Assembly (NCBI GenBank): GCA_021292105.1 | Contig: CM037866.1 | Coordinates: forward strand, 3,456,607-3,520,606 | DNA from: Anadara kagoshimensis | Lineage: Eukaryota > Mollusca > Bivalvia > Arcoida > Arcidae | Reading direction: 5' to 3' | DNA: 64,000 nt | Shown here: piece by piece, positions 1-13,300 of the stretch | Layout: each line of letters opens with the position of its first letter | Position numbering within the stretch: the first letter of the stretch is position 1 | The notes under the pieces: generated by a model | What the model was told of the DNA's origin: nothing | Database searches by the model: none | Seen by the model: only the letters and a program-made list of their open reading frames with translations | Position numbers and translations under genes: made by a program

Positions 1-172
1 ATCCATTTATCTATCTATCCATCTATCCTAGCATCCATCCAACCATCCATCCTAGCATTCATCGAAGCACCCATCCATCTATCCATCCCTTCATCCATTC
101 ATCTATCCATCCACCCATTCATCCATCCATCTATCAATCCATTCATTCATCCATCCATCTGTCCATCTGTCT
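1..172. repeat. ATCC-type tetranucleotide microsatellite
   Basis: Imperfect tandem ATCC/ATCT repeats, probably continuing left of the window. Confidence 0.9.
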
Positions 173-432
173 GTCCTGAACAGTTGTTGACATACTTACT
201 TCATCAGATACTTGATAGAGTTTAAATGATTCTGAGTAAATGTTGTGTTTTACATGATTTTGATGAATTATTTATAAGTTGATTAACGATGTACATCAGA
301 ATGATTTTAGTAAGAGTAAATTATACATGTTATACACTAAATCAGGGATGATTGATCTCTGCAGAAAATCAATACATATTTTATTAATCAGAAAATCAAT
401 ATTATTTTCAAAATCATTTCAGGCCTTGCATA

Positions 433-775
433 GAGTTGAGTTGAGTAATGGTGTTTAACTTCCCAGTCAAAAATATTTCACTTATATTGAGACGTCGCCA
501 ATTGTAGGCAAAGGTGCATAAATTTTGCTTGTGCGTTGTGCTGATGACATTATACAGGAGGGTTCTTTATTGTGCCCAGCCCACCGTGACAAGGGAACTC
601 GTTTATTTTAAGTTCCCATCCAAAAGAAACATGACTTTCATTTCGTAATGCCGAGTGCTTGGCGAAAGAACAATCACTACACACTTTCAAGTCTTTGGTC
701 AGACCCGGTCGGGGTTAGAACCCAAACCTCCCACTTACGGAGCGAGCACTTTACCAACTGAGCTACCGCAGTTGT
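433..775 (-). mobile_element. SINE-A copy (tRNA-derived), reverse orientation
   Basis: Reverse complement of the SINE-A family that recurs in the window. Pol III box A-like (TAGCTCAGTTGG) and box B-like (GGGTTCAAACCCC) segments lie at the right end, and the ACTCAACTC tail at the left. Full or nearly full length, about 340 bp. Confidence 0.85.
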
Positions 776-975
776 AGGCCTTTTATAGAATTTACAATGT
801 CACTCGACACAGTGCCTACCTAGTTGGAGATAAAAGACACTCGACACTGAGCATTTTAACTCTGCAATGGTAAAAAAAAAATATTGTGATATTTTTATTT
901 GATTGATTTATTAGTTTTGGGACTTTTCCCAAATTTTGAATTTTTAAATTTTAATTTTAATTTAAGTTAATTTTT

Positions 976-2850
976 AGCTCACCTGACCAAAGGTCATGTG
1001 AGCTTATGGCATAGCGCAGCGTGTGTATGTGCGTGCGTGTGTGCGTCGTTAACACCTATTTTCGACTTCTCCTCTGAAACTACTGGACAGTTTTTAATGA
1101 AACTTTGTCAGAAGTATATATGGGCTGGTGCAATTCAGATTTGTTCGTGGCGTTGCTATGGCTACCATAACTAGGTCAAGGTGACCTAGGGGTGCAAAAA
1201 TCTTAAAAAATCTTTTTCTCCGAAAGTACTGATTGGAGAAAAAATCTGATGTGATATTTGGCTTCTCTAGGGTCTTAAGCCTATAGTTTGTTCATTTTGT
1301 GAAATTCGGATAAAAAATAGGTTACGCGTTTTTGCGTTTAATTTCGAAAAAATCGTAAAATAGCTTCAAATTGTTATAACTTGACTATTTGACCAGATAA
1401 TGACATGGGGTTTTCAGTTTTGACATCTTCTTGTTAGTATCTTCAAAATGAGGTCAAGGTCGATTGTGAAGGTCGTGACCTAATTTTTTGTACCTCTGAT
1501 TATAATTATTATCTCGAAAACTATAAACTTTTTGTATAGGCATGTATATTAGAATGTTGTAGGTATCGATACAACAATCATTTTGATGTATAGAAAAAGG
1601 TCATGGGTTCAAAGGTCAAGGTCACAGATGCGAAACAATACCGAAATGGTTAATTATCTCGAAAACTATAAACATTTTGTATAGGCATGTATATTAGAAT
1701 GTTGTAGGTATTGATACAACGATCATTTTGATGTATAGAAAAAGGTCATAGGTTCAAAGGTCAAGGTCACAGATGTGAAACAATACTGAAATGGTTAATT
1801 ATCTCGAAAACTATAAACTTTTTGTATAGGCATGTATATTAGAATGTTGTAGGTATTGATACAACGATTATTCTGATGTATAGAAAAAGGTCATGGGTTC
1901 AAAGGTCAAGGTCACAGATGTGAAACAATACTGAAATGGTTAATTATCTCGAAAATTATAAATTTTTTGTATAGGCATGTATATTAGAATGTTGTAGGTA
2001 TTGATACAACGATCATTTTGATGTATAGAAAAAGGTCATGGGTTCAAAGGTCAAGGTCACAGATGTGAAACAATACTGAAATGGTTAATTATCTTGAAAA
2101 CTATAAACTTTTTTTATAGGCATGTATATTAGAATGTTGTAGGTATTGATACAACTATCATTTTGATGTATAGAAAAAGGTCATGGGTTCAAAGGTCAAG
2201 GTCACAGATGTGAAACAATACCAAAATGGTTAATTATCTCGAAAACTATAAATATTTTGTATAGGCATATATATTAGAATGTTGTAGGTATCGATACAAC
2301 GATCATTTTGATGTATAGAAAAAGGTCTTGGGTTCAAAGGTCAAGGTCACAGATGCGAAACAATACCGAAATGGTTAATTATCTCGAAAACTATAAACAT
2401 TTTGTATAGGCATATATATTAGAATGTTGTAGGTATCGATACAACGATCATTTTGATGTATAGACAAAAAGGTCATGGGTTCAAAGGCCAAGGTCACAGA
2501 TGCGAAACAATACCGAAATGGTTAATTATCTCGAAAACTATAAACTTTTTGTATAGGCATGTATATTAGAATGTTGTAGGTATCAATACAACGATCATTT
2601 TGATGTATAGAAAAAGGTCATGGTTTCAAAGGTCAAGGTCACAGATGCAAAACAATACCAAAAGGGTTAATTATCTCGAAAACTGTAAACTTTTTGTATA
2701 GGCATGTATATTAGAATGTTGTAGGTATTGATACAATGGTTATCATGATGTAAAGAAAAAAGTCATTGGGGTTTAGTTTTTATGTGTTCTTTAAATCTAT
2801 CAGCTAGCCATTAGTTATCAGGTGAGCGTATCAGGCCCATGGGCCTCTTG
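976..2850 (+). mobile_element. Pearl/Helentron-like non-autonomous element with internal satellite
   Basis: Opens with AGCTCACCTGACC and closes with TCAGGTGAGCG followed by a GGGCCTCTTG end and a T run, so short subterminal inverted repeats bracket a tandem core. This layout matches the pearl-type elements known from bivalves, later regarded as Helitron relatives. No protein coding. Class assignment is from structure only. Confidence 0.6.
1505..2760. repeat. 145-bp tandem repeat, nine units
   Basis: The motif ATCTCGAAAACTATAAA or a close variant recurs at 1511, 1656, 1801, 1946, 2091, 2236, 2381, 2528 and 2673, a 145-bp period with one 147-bp step. Each unit carries a pair of AGGTCA-type motifs (GGTCATGGG and AAGGTCAAGGTCAC). 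Confidence 0.95.
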
Positions 2851-3002
2851 TTTTTTTTTTGGAGTGGCAATCTCAGAAACATCCATCTGCAATAAGTTCA
2901 TCATCAGGCTCTGTAGTTTTGACCTTGATCAGTTGCTTCTTTCTTGTCTTGTTTAAGAAAGTCAAACATCACATCTAGGACATGCTTTTTTTTTGCTATA
3001 GG

Positions 3003-3172
3003 GACCACTGTGGTAGCTCAGTTGGTAGAGTGCTTGCTTTGTAAGTGGGAGGTGTGGGTTCAAACCCCAACCAGGTCTGACCCAAGACTTGATAGGGTAG
3101 TGACTGTTCTTTCACCAAGCACTCAGCATCATGGACTGAAAGTCACGATTCTTTTAGATTGGAACTTATGAT
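3003..3172 (+). mobile_element. SINE-A copy, 3' truncated
   Basis: Contains the tRNA-like head with box A and box B and the following unique part, but stops at the GGAACTTATGATAA point; the gatataagtg tail is absent. Confidence 0.8.
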
Positions 3173-3970
3173 AACATACTGCATATTCAACTTTCAGTGT
3201 TGATATTGAACTTTCAAAACTTTATTCAAGACCTTCCAAAAAATAAAGACAAAAGGCTCTGGACTTTCCATTACAAAACATAATTTATAACCCCTGGCAA
3301 AAAATACTGTTACTGTTCTCCACTATTTTTAAAATCAATATTAAACTAATACTCATGTAAAAGGTTCTATTTTCAGTACATGTTTAATTTAATTTACAGG
3401 TAATGATTTTATTGGTCATGAAATCTTTGTACTGGTAAATAATTAAATTTTGTAAAATTATAATGGTTTCATTAGATGAAATAAAAGCAAACCATCCATA
3501 TAAGCTTTAATTTTGTACACATAATAGAATTATGGGCATTGAACATTGAACTTTTTTTTTCTTGGTTAGAAAAAATATTGATGTATGATTACTGTATTTT
3601 AATGTCTTATTATTTATTATTTATTATCTATTTTCACCAATTACACAGCATCCATTTATATTAAATTCTGAATGAAATGAATCAGAAAAAAAGTCAATAT
3701 TCTTAGGCCTAAAAGAATGAAGTGTGTTTCCTCTAACCTGGCCAACTTTAAATTATTTCATACACACTGTTAAAAATGGCAACTTTGCCCCACATGGTCA
3801 GTGCAAAGAAAAAAAACCTACCTACTGACCCTAATTTTTCAAAGAGAATTATATTAGTAACACATATTATTTTCTTTGGCCTTAATAAATATCGTAATTC
3901 ACTAGTTTAATATGTCTTTGCTCCTGACTGCTTAAGTGAAGAATAAACCTTTCGTTACAAAATGTAAATT

Positions 3971-4339
3971 GAGGGCGCGGTGGCCTAATTGATAAGACGT
4001 CAGTCTTCAAATCCAGGGTCTCTCACCGCTGTGAGTTTGACCACATGTGGGAAAGTGAATTTTCCTTACCGTTGGCCTTTACTGATTCACCTGGTATCAG
4101 TATAATGGACTGGGGGAGTGGTACGCTTGTCTGCGGCGTACTGACTCTGTGAGCTAGCACGGTAAAGTCGCCCTGAGTGCGCGCTAGTACAAGGCAGACC
4201 ATACAACACACTCGCACTTCACATGCATACACAAAAATTGTTCATAGATTAATCCATAGAGATTAATTAAATAGTTCTCGTCGCGAATAGCTGAAAAGTT
4301 GCTGATGCGACGTTAAGCAACATTCAACCAACCAACCAA
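3971..4339 (+). mobile_element. SINE-B copy with 14-bp target duplication
   Basis: tRNA-like head GGTGGCCTAATTGATAAGACG-type box A, body ending in AACATTCAACCAACC. Flanked by ACAAAATGTAAATT at 3957-3970 and 4340-4353. The box B segment present in the other three copies (TTCGAGTCCCGCTCGG) is deleted here, so this copy should lack an internal Pol III promoter. That deletion probably arose after insertion. Confidence 0.92.
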
Positions 4340-4598
4340 ACAAAATGTAAATTCCTGGTATTGCACAATAAAAAGAATTTTGTGACATTCATGTTCATGT
4401 AATATAACTTGCACAAGGTTTGTCACATAAAAATTAATATTTAAGTGGTCTTTAGTTGAGTGTTTTACATCCAAGTCAAAGAATCTTTCACTTTTATCAA
4501 GGTGGTTAGATCTTATATGATGGAGGAAATTTGATTCTCCCATATCGAACTAGAAACCACACGGTTCAACAGGGTAAGTTTTTTGTCTTTCGCGCTAT

Positions 4599-5012
4599 CA
4601 GGGATTTTTCTGAGTATCCACAGGGTCCGGTAAAGGGACCCATTCCCAATGCAAAAAAACATACATTTTTCCCAATTCTGTAGTAAAAAATTCCCAATTA
4701 GCTATGTTTATCTATTTTTTGAGAAAAAAAATTTCACAAGATCATCAACATCATATTCGGAGGATATCTCGTTCTGTCAGATAACGATTTCAATCTATAT
4801 TAACCCACATTTTGCTCGATGATTTATATAGAGACAAAAGAGACAGCGCTATTTTGCTGTGAACACTGATATAATTTGTTCAATTACCAGTATTCTAGTG
4901 GTCTAGAATTTCTAAAATGTTGTTGTGATTTTTCCCAAAATTACATTTTTGTTGAGCATTTTCCCAATTTCATCCCAAGGTCCTTTTCCCAAAAAGATCA
5001 GAAAAATCCCTG
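4599..5012. mobile_element. hAT-like short inverted-repeat element, 414 bp
   Basis: Begins CAGGGATTTTTCTGA and ends with the inverse TCAGAAAAATCCCTG, flanked on both sides by the 5-bp duplication GCTAT (4594-4598 and 5013-5017). Related copies are at 13564-13876 and 40371-40740. The CAGGG terminus and 5-bp duplication suggest a hAT5-type non-autonomous family; no transposase frame. Confidence 0.85.
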
Positions 5013-5807
5013 GCTATGATGTAACAATATGATTTTAATTGTCACATCAACAATTTAAATCGTAACATCATTGTTGCAAAATACAAACAATGTACTTATT
5101 GCGTACTTTTATCATCATTTTTACCATAAAACCTATATATAACAGGCTGATATTGGATATGGGAGAAAAAAAAATCAATCTCTATTTTGTAGTAAAAACA
5201 TCGAAATCTCAACCTGCCCGATGAGATTTTTATGTCTCCACTACAAAGCAAGGATAGAATCTATTCGACCCCGAGAAAACCGGACCTTCAGTAAGTGAAT
5301 TGACAAACTGTCTCACGCTTTGACCACTTTGACGTTGAGGTCTGACCATGCAGGATTTGAACATAAGTGATGGTGAGAAGCACTAAGATTCATAAGCTTG
5401 CAGAAGTCTGTGATTTTCTCTGGTTTTCTCCACCATCTAAGAACTGTAAATTGAAACAAGTGAAAGAATCTTGACTCAGGCTTAAAAATTTTTTTTTCCT
5501 CTCTATAAAATAAAACTTTTATAATGTTTTACATGTTTTAGGAGTTTTATAAATAATGCTAAACTCTAGGATGGTGGAGAGATCTGGAGTGCCAGGAAAT
5601 GAATTGATCAGAGTTTTACGTGGCAGTCAAGAATTTTTCACCTATATTGAGACATCACCAGCTGTACCTAGATTGACTTTCTCACATTAGGGTAGACTGA
5701 CGGCTAAAGTCAATTGGTATTTATTTTTTCCAGTTAACTTAAAGAGCACATGCAGTTCATAAAAAGCCTAAATTTAAATCATTAAAGAGTGTCATGAAAG
5801 ATTGCTT

Positions 5808-6105
5808 ATTGCATTGATAGAGTTGTCCCCCTTACAATGTGATCATGATATTTTGGGAAATTTGATTTAATTAAAGAATGCTGTTTTTGCATTGACAGAG
5901 TTATCCCCCTTACATTGTGATCACAATATTTTTTGAAATTTTAATTTTATTTAAGAGTGGTATGGAAGATTGCTAGGATTATGTTGGTTTAGTAATTTTT
6001 TTGTATTGATGGAATTGTCTCCCTTACATTGATCACAATATTTTGGAAAAACAGACATGTAATTATTATGCTTTTTGCATTGACAGAGTTGTCTCCCTTT
6101 GGTTA
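5808..6105. repeat. Degenerate tandem repeat around GCATTGACAGAGTTGTC
   Basis: Four diverged units of the motif GCATTGAcAGAGTTgTCcCCCTTACA at about 5811, 5889, 6002 and 6076, with irregular spacing of roughly 75-115 bp. Confidence 0.7.
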
Positions 6106-6739
6106 AGTATTAGTTTTGGTAGTTATAGTATTTAAGTATTTAGTTAATGGATTAATTTTTAGAAATAATATTTTTACAAAGACTAAACATACACTACATA
6201 TAATTGTTTATTTTTTGTGTATGTAATTATTTAATTTATCTCCACACTTAAAATATAACATGAAAATTATTGTAATAGGTAGTTAAAATATCACTTAATA
6301 TTCAAAATGAAACCTTCCATGCTTGGACTATTGGAGCATACTACTGCTTTATAAGCCTAAAGGGTTTTCAATTTATTTTTGATTTTTAATTGATAGAAAG
6401 GTAAGAAAAATTATTATTTAGTGTGTTATTAAAAATATAATATTGTCAGGTTGATTCGTTTGGCAGTTCCAGTACTCATTGTAAGATTTTTAGAGAAGAG
6501 GGGTGGGGTGGATCATTTTCAAAAAGTTTTCTCTAAAATGTCATAACATAAATAATTTTGCTTCCATGTAATGTTAAACATTGTCCCTTATGGCTTTATC
6601 AATGGGGCCATTTGGCAAAATAAGGGATTTAAATGACTCCATGACTTCTGTCTAGAATGAACATAGTGAATGCAGTTTTGTTATTCATCTGGCTGTTAAA
6701 AGTGATAAAAAATCATTTATGTAGAATATCCTTTCTCCA

Positions 6740-7035
6740 CCATCCTTGAACCCGGGTCAGGTGTGATACAAGCCTTGAATAAAAGGAAATTTCTGTTCTT
6801 TTGCCAAGCACTCAGCATTTCCCCTGGGAAAATGAGTTGGGATAAGTTAGGACAAATAGAAACAAAAGTCAGAGGGTCCTTCGGAAGAGACATTTATGGA
6901 AAACTGATGACCTATGTAACGATAGAAATGGCATATTAAAGAATCGAAGCTTCTTCAAATTCATCTATAACTGGTGACATCTAGATATAAATAAAATATT
7001 CCTGACTAGGTTGTAAGAACCCCATTTAATCAATC
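6740..7035 (+). mobile_element. Decayed SINE-A relic
   Basis: Retains pieces of the SINE-A body (TTTTGCCAAGCACTCAGCATT) and of its tail (gacatctagatataa...), with an AATCAATCAATC end instead of ACTCAACTC. Strongly diverged. Confidence 0.55.
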
Positions 7036-7206
7036 AATCAGTCAATCAATCAAATACGTTAATTAATAGGGCTGTGGTGGCAAAGTGGTAAAAGTGTTCA
7101 CCATCAAACAGTAGCTCGTCTCACTGTTCAACACATCACATCTTTTCAGATTCTTTCCTTCTTAACAGTTTATAATTAATGTAAACATGATTTTGAATTT
7201 TTTTCA

Positions 7207-7320
7207 GGAGGATGAGTTACAATTAAATACAGAACACAATGTATTACAGTATAGGGATAAGACAAGGGAGGACTATAACAGCTTTATTGTTCATGTTGTA
7301 TCTAGTCAGTCAGTATTATG
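7207..7320 (+). CDS. Signal-peptide exon 1a (first 5' module)
   Basis: Acceptor TTTTTTTCAG at 7206, donor GTAAGT at 7321. A 32-nt leader precedes the ATG at 7239; the frame then runs 27 codons plus one base, so the exon leaves in phase 1 as every Ig exon requires. The peptide begins MYYSIGIRQGRTIT with a hydrophobic core ALLFMLYLV, a typical secretory signal. The GIRQGR stretch matches GIQQGG in the second signal exon at 18423, showing that the two are copies. A tiny upstream frame (ATG at 7212, four codons and stop) precedes the start. Confidence 0.75.
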
Positions 7321-10300
7321 GTAAGTAAAGTGGTGGTTTGAGCAATAACCTAAGTGGCTTAACCACCCCACCCCAACTCACCCAATGAATACCACTGGGG
7401 AAGTTCAGTTGGTAGTGTGCTCACTCTGTAAATGGGAGGTTGTGGATTCGAATTCTGACTGTGTCTGACCCAAGACTTCAAAGTGGGTAGTGATTGTTCT
7501 TTTGCCAAGCACTCGACATTACAAAATGAAGGTGTTTTTTTTGGCTGGGAACTTAAAATAAATGAAGTCCGTTCCCATGGTAGGCATGGCACAACAAAGA
7601 AACCCTGCAGTATAATGCCATTAGCACAATGCACAGGCAAAATTTCTGCACCTTCTATAGCTGGCAATGTCTTGATATAAGTGAAACATTCTTGACACCT
7701 ACATTAAGCACTATTACTCCATCTCGAATATGACTGGTCAGTCAGTACAAATGTATTGTGTTAAGTGCAGTAACCCCCACCAACCCCCACCCATTTTTAT
7801 GTTGTCCTTTACAGTGATTTTGTTACATTGTTTGAAAACTACCTTTTGTCTTTAAAATTGGGAAAAACTGAGGTTCTGAGATCTAGCAAACTGCTTTATG
7901 ATATACTTGTAATAGATAGTATTGCAAAGACACAATATTGTAGTACCATCTGATATTTTGTAGGTAAAGACAACTAGATTTAATTCTTTTTTCTCTGGGG
8001 AAACTAACTTTATTCGGTAGTAATCTTAAGCAAACTAAATCCATGCTTTGTCACTGATAATACATTTTTGGGTATTAAGTTTTCTGTTACATTGTATCAT
8101 GATTCAGACACTTTGATTGAAGGAATGTTCTCTTAAATGCAGCTCAGATTGCATCATTTGTTCAAAATGACCTGGACCCCTTAGAAGGTCCATCATCTTG
8201 AACTCCCCTACTACCCCAAACTAAAATCCTGAATCTGCTTCTGAAGTGTGTTGCTGCAGGTTAAACATAACATTCTGTAGGGGATGGGTTAAATGCCATC
8301 TAATTAGTTTGTTAAAAAAATCAGAACCGACCCTACAAAATATGGTGACAGACTGGTGTGTCAAGCAGATTGTATCCCAGTCTTTAAAGATTTTGTTGGA
8401 TGTTTATGACACAATGGTTAGCGCTATTGCCCATCACCAATACTGCCAGGGTCTGATTCCTGGCATTATATGACGAAAGGTTTAAGGTTTACAGTCTTGA
8501 ACATGGTGGTTCTTCATCAGGTTCTCCAGGTTTTTTTTCAAACATAAATAAGACCTTTATAGACAGGCTTGACTGTAAAAGCTGTGAAGTTCCTCCAGGG
8601 AACTGAGGGCGGGTGTTCTGGAAGAGTAAGCACTTCCTGTTTGGCTAGCTACACCTGCCATGTTTAAAATCAAAATTGAGAACGAAAGGAACATGTAACT
8701 TTGAGAAGTGAAATATTATGTTGAAAACTAGCAAATTGAGTAAAACATGTGAACTTCCACCAAGGAAGTGAGGCCAGGTGCTCAGACTAACTTATTTTTT
8801 GTTTTCCTGTTTACAGTTGAGGGTTACCAGCCAGTTATTTCGGGTAAGAACTATTTGACGGAAAACATTGAAACTAATTTCACATGTATGACGGTGACGG
8901 TGAAAGCTGCTGGACAAATGGAACCCAACTTGATTATAAAATGGAGGCTTCAGAGCGAAACGCAGGAAAATTTAAGCGTGAATACTTACGTGATTCCGTG
9001 GAACACTACGACCACTGTGAGGAACAGTACAATCGTTTTTGTTCCCATCCCTGATCACCATCTAAAGAGATTGTACTGTATCGTCGAGGAAATCTCAGGA
9101 CTAAAACGGAATTTTACAGACAGTGTCATCCTTTATGTTCTTCGTAAGTAGCGGATATTTTGTAGATTTGTAGAAATGTAATTAATTTTTCTGTTTGTAA
9201 GGGGATATTTTGTATGTTGTTACAAAAATGAAATGAAAATTTCCGTTTGTTAGTGAAAAAAATGTAAGAACAAATTTGACATTTTTCACACTATAACTTG
9301 CTACTGATATGTGTAACAAATAAATTTACATGAGTAAAATGTCCAATACTGGCTCTTAAATTTTTTTCTCCAAATGAATGGGGGTCCCAGTGGCTAAGAG
9401 CTAGGTTTAAATCCAACTCTGGTTTTCTCTGGGCACTCAGGTTTCCTCCATCCTAGAATGATAGAATCTGCCACCTGTTTGTGACCGATACCGGTTGATC
9501 TCAGTCGAGAGTAGTGTGATGTAACATATCCCAATCTAGGCTATGCCAAGATTGGGATATGTTACATCACATCACCCAAGACTGAGATCAACCTGTATCG
9601 GTCACAAACTGGTGACAGGTTCTATTTCTCATGCCACTAAAGTGTTTATAACTGTGATATGTACAAAACAAAACACATACCCTCATAGGGCCTCTTGCAT
9701 TGCATTCTTTGGGCACCTAATGCATTGTACAAATCCGCCCTTTAAAAAAAATCCCATGGACAACTCTTCAAAATTTTTCAACGATTTGTATTCATTGCAA
9801 ATATAGAACAACTCTGACAATGGAATATTTTGAATAAAAAGTAAAATAAAACACATATGAATAAATAAAGAAATTCTTTGTTTTGATGACGTCAAGTGCA
9901 ATGATCGCATACGTCATCCTGATTGTTCAGTTGTCGCATAAGGCAGTACCAGACAAACTGGACAAGACAGAAAAATCTAGCACTGGTGTGCACGTGAGAT
10001 TTTTCTGTCCAAGGTACGAGATATGACTCTTGAGTGAAGGAATCTTGAATGTGACATAAAGCTCCAATCTACTCAACTTTGTTCAATTCTTCAATTTTTT
10101 CGTAAGAAGGAAATTATTTTCATTTCTTATAAATTACATGTATATAATAATAAATGAATTTTTAGCTCACCTGGTCATAGCTATAAAGGTCATATGAGCT
10201 TTTACAAAGACTTTGTGTCTGCCATCGATGGTCTGTCATTTGTAAACTTTTTAAAATCTTTTCCTTTAATTTGTAACAGCTTAACAGAGTTGCTTGAAAC

Positions 10301-13300
10301 GTGGTAGCAATGTTTTTGCATTTGTGTGATCTCTGTGGGTACGGCTATTCAAATACATTTTTCCAGCTATATCACTGTCTTTGAATTAAAACAGATATAT
10401 GAAATGGACTAAATAATAAATTTTAATTCTCTTTTTACTCATTAAGTCACGAGGGTGCGGTGGCTTAATGGATAAGACACCAGTCTTCAAATCCCCGGGT
10501 CTCTCACCGCTGTGAGTTCGAGTCCCGCTCGGACCACATGTGGGAAAGTGAATTTTCCTTACCTGAAAATTTACTGATTCACCTGGTATCAGTATAATGG
10601 ACTAGGGGAGTGGTACGCTTGTCTGCGGCATACTGACTCTGTGAGCTAGCACGGTAAAGTTGCCCTGAGTGCGCGCTAGTACAAGGCAGACCATACAACA
10701 TACTCGCACTTCACATGCATACACAAAATTGTTCATAGATTAATCCATAGAGATTAATTAAATAGTTCTCGTCGCGAATAGCTGCAAAATTGCTGATGCG
10801 ACGTTAAGCAACATTCAGCCAGTCATTAAGTCACCCCCATCATATTTGGGGTAACTTATTGATTTACCCTTTATGATTCAAATATTGTTTTAGAATGCAG
10901 AAAATCAACTAATTCCTCCATTTTTCCCAGATTTGTCTACCCTGTTCCTTCCAGGAACCCCCAATCCTGTGCTGCATGTGATGACTTTGGCACCAGGTTT
11001 TATGTTCATTCTTTCTGGTTATTGACACTGAAAGATAATATTTATACCAGTAGTATTATATCAATGGTAGATTATTTAATAAAGAACATTCTGTATGAGT
11101 GTATTCATTCAAATTAATGAATAAATACACTCAAAAATATGTTGTGTCTTATATTTAAAATCATGAAAAATAATGTTAGCATGACAGAAATTTAAAACTA
11201 TCCTTACAATAATATGTGTTATCCAAAATTCTGACAAACATATGGTGTTGGTGGAACGGCCTTTTTCCAAATAAGGATAGAACCATGAGACAATGTGTCG
11301 CATACCAAATTTAGGTACATAGGTCAAGGGTCATGACCAAATGACAAAACCTATGGTGGAGTATAAGTCAGATTCTATGACAGTTCTAGTAACTGTACAT
11401 TACTGATTTATTTTAAAACCTGTGATTTTTGCAAGGACTATTGGTCACAAATATTCCAGAATCGCAAAATTCAAAAAGATAAATTGCGAAATATGACAGA
11501 AATTGACCATTGATGTGGAAGTTATATATAACATGACAAAACAACTGAGGAGAGGGAGATAATTGCCTATCAATGGCAAATTTTAAAATTTACATGGATT
11601 GTGATTGCAAATTTACATATTCGTGAAATTACGCTTAGGGATTTGCACACGAAATGTGATACTCACGAATTGACTGTAATCTACATTAGTACAGAAATAT
11701 GCAGTATTGGACATATTTTGTGATGCAGTGATCTACACATGTTTATTTCATCAGATCTTGTAATATTAAAGGGTTATTGAACTGATATTGTGAAATATTG
11801 TCTCAAGTTGACTCGACATTTGCACGAGCTTGCGAGTGCTAATTTCGAGTCAACAAGGGACAATATTTCACAATATCAGTTCAATAACCCCTTTATTATA
11901 TAGCAAAATAAATTTTGTTTACTTCCCACTAGTATTTCATCTCAAAATACCATTTTTTCTTACAATACATAAATATTGCACTAGTTCTTGTATACGGATA
12001 TAAGAACTAGTTCAATACGACAACAACACAATCATGACGTCGTCAGCCATGTAGCAACAATCGTATGACGTCATAAATGACAGTGTCATGTGACAAAGCA
12101 TGCAATATGAAAAATTGATTTGGGAAACCTCTGACTGCAACAAAGTTTGCGTGCAAATATAAATATATATTGCACGCTAACACCTCGGGATTTATCCTTT
12201 TATTTCTATGTGATGCATATATTGCTATATAATAAAGTGGTATAAAGTGGTTGTGAGACATCTAACACACGGGTTTACGGTTCAGAGCATCATTGAATGA
12301 AATTAAGAATCTTCAATGGAGCTTAATTGGCCATTACACCACTCTACTAGACTTTTTTATCCATGCATACGGAAATATTGAAATGATGTTTGAAGAAGAC
12401 TTTTGAAGATAGTAGTCCAACCCAGGCAAGTATAAAAATACAGTCAAACCTGTCTATAAAGGCCATTTAAGGGGAATCAGTAAAAGTATCCATTCTGGGC
12501 AGGTGGTCCTTATATACAGGTTAAAAATAATATGAATAAAGAGCAATTAGGATACAATTTTACTGACCTTTATGGACAGGTGACTCTTACATACAAATGA
12601 CCTTTAAGATAGGGTGACTGTATTGTTTTTTAGATCAAATTTTTGTGATATTTTATGCAGGAATAGAGATCTGCCACTGTACCATGTGATAAATATCGCT
12701 TAAAGTTTGTGCTGAACATTTTGGAAATATTTACATTGCAAAATCCAGAAATGACGTCATTTTCACAGGAAAACATCATCTCATTCGATTTCATATCCAT
12801 TGGTAATAAATGTTCTGCACAAATATAAGGGGATATCATGTGGCACATTGGTGAAGTCCATTAATTTGTAGCAAAAACTCTTTCGTGAGATGATTATTTT
12901 TTATTTTTGGAAATTGAACATTATCTATTTTTCAATTGAAATCAAATTTTGACAAATCTTTGAAAATTAAATAATCTATATGGTAACATCTTAATATAGA
13001 TAGTATTTTGTTCATTTTTACCCATGTCCTGGCAGTAAAAGCTCATCACATATCTGTTCAACCTTTTCTGTTCATCCCTTTGTTTATTCATACTTGATGT
13101 AACCTGTATATTGCTAACCACTGTGGTAGCTCAGTTGGTAGAGTGCTCGCTCCATAAGTGGGAGGTCATGGGTTTAAACCCTGACCAGGTCTGACCCAAG
13201 ACTTGAAAGTGGGTAGTGACTGTTCTTTCGCCAAGCATTCGGCATTATGAAATGAAAGTCACAGGAACTTAAAATAAACGAGGTCCCGTGTCACGGTGGG

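Larger units (their letters stand above)
173..7206. other. Repeat-rich 5' flank or upstream intron, no gene seen
   Basis: No coding exon is recognisable here; open frames are short and fall in repeats. The acceptor at 7206 means a non-coding first exon lies upstream, either here or left of the window; I could not pick it out. Apart from the listed repeats, 5100-5590 and 6110-6740 show only AT-rich sequence with nothing I can name. Confidence 0.6.

Noticed and set aside
3005-3075. tRNA genes in the SINE heads (also 13118, 16264, 26121, 44591, 45221)
   Set aside because: Boxes A and B are present, but they are followed by fixed SINE bodies and repeated tails; the acceptor stems do not close as in a real tRNA.
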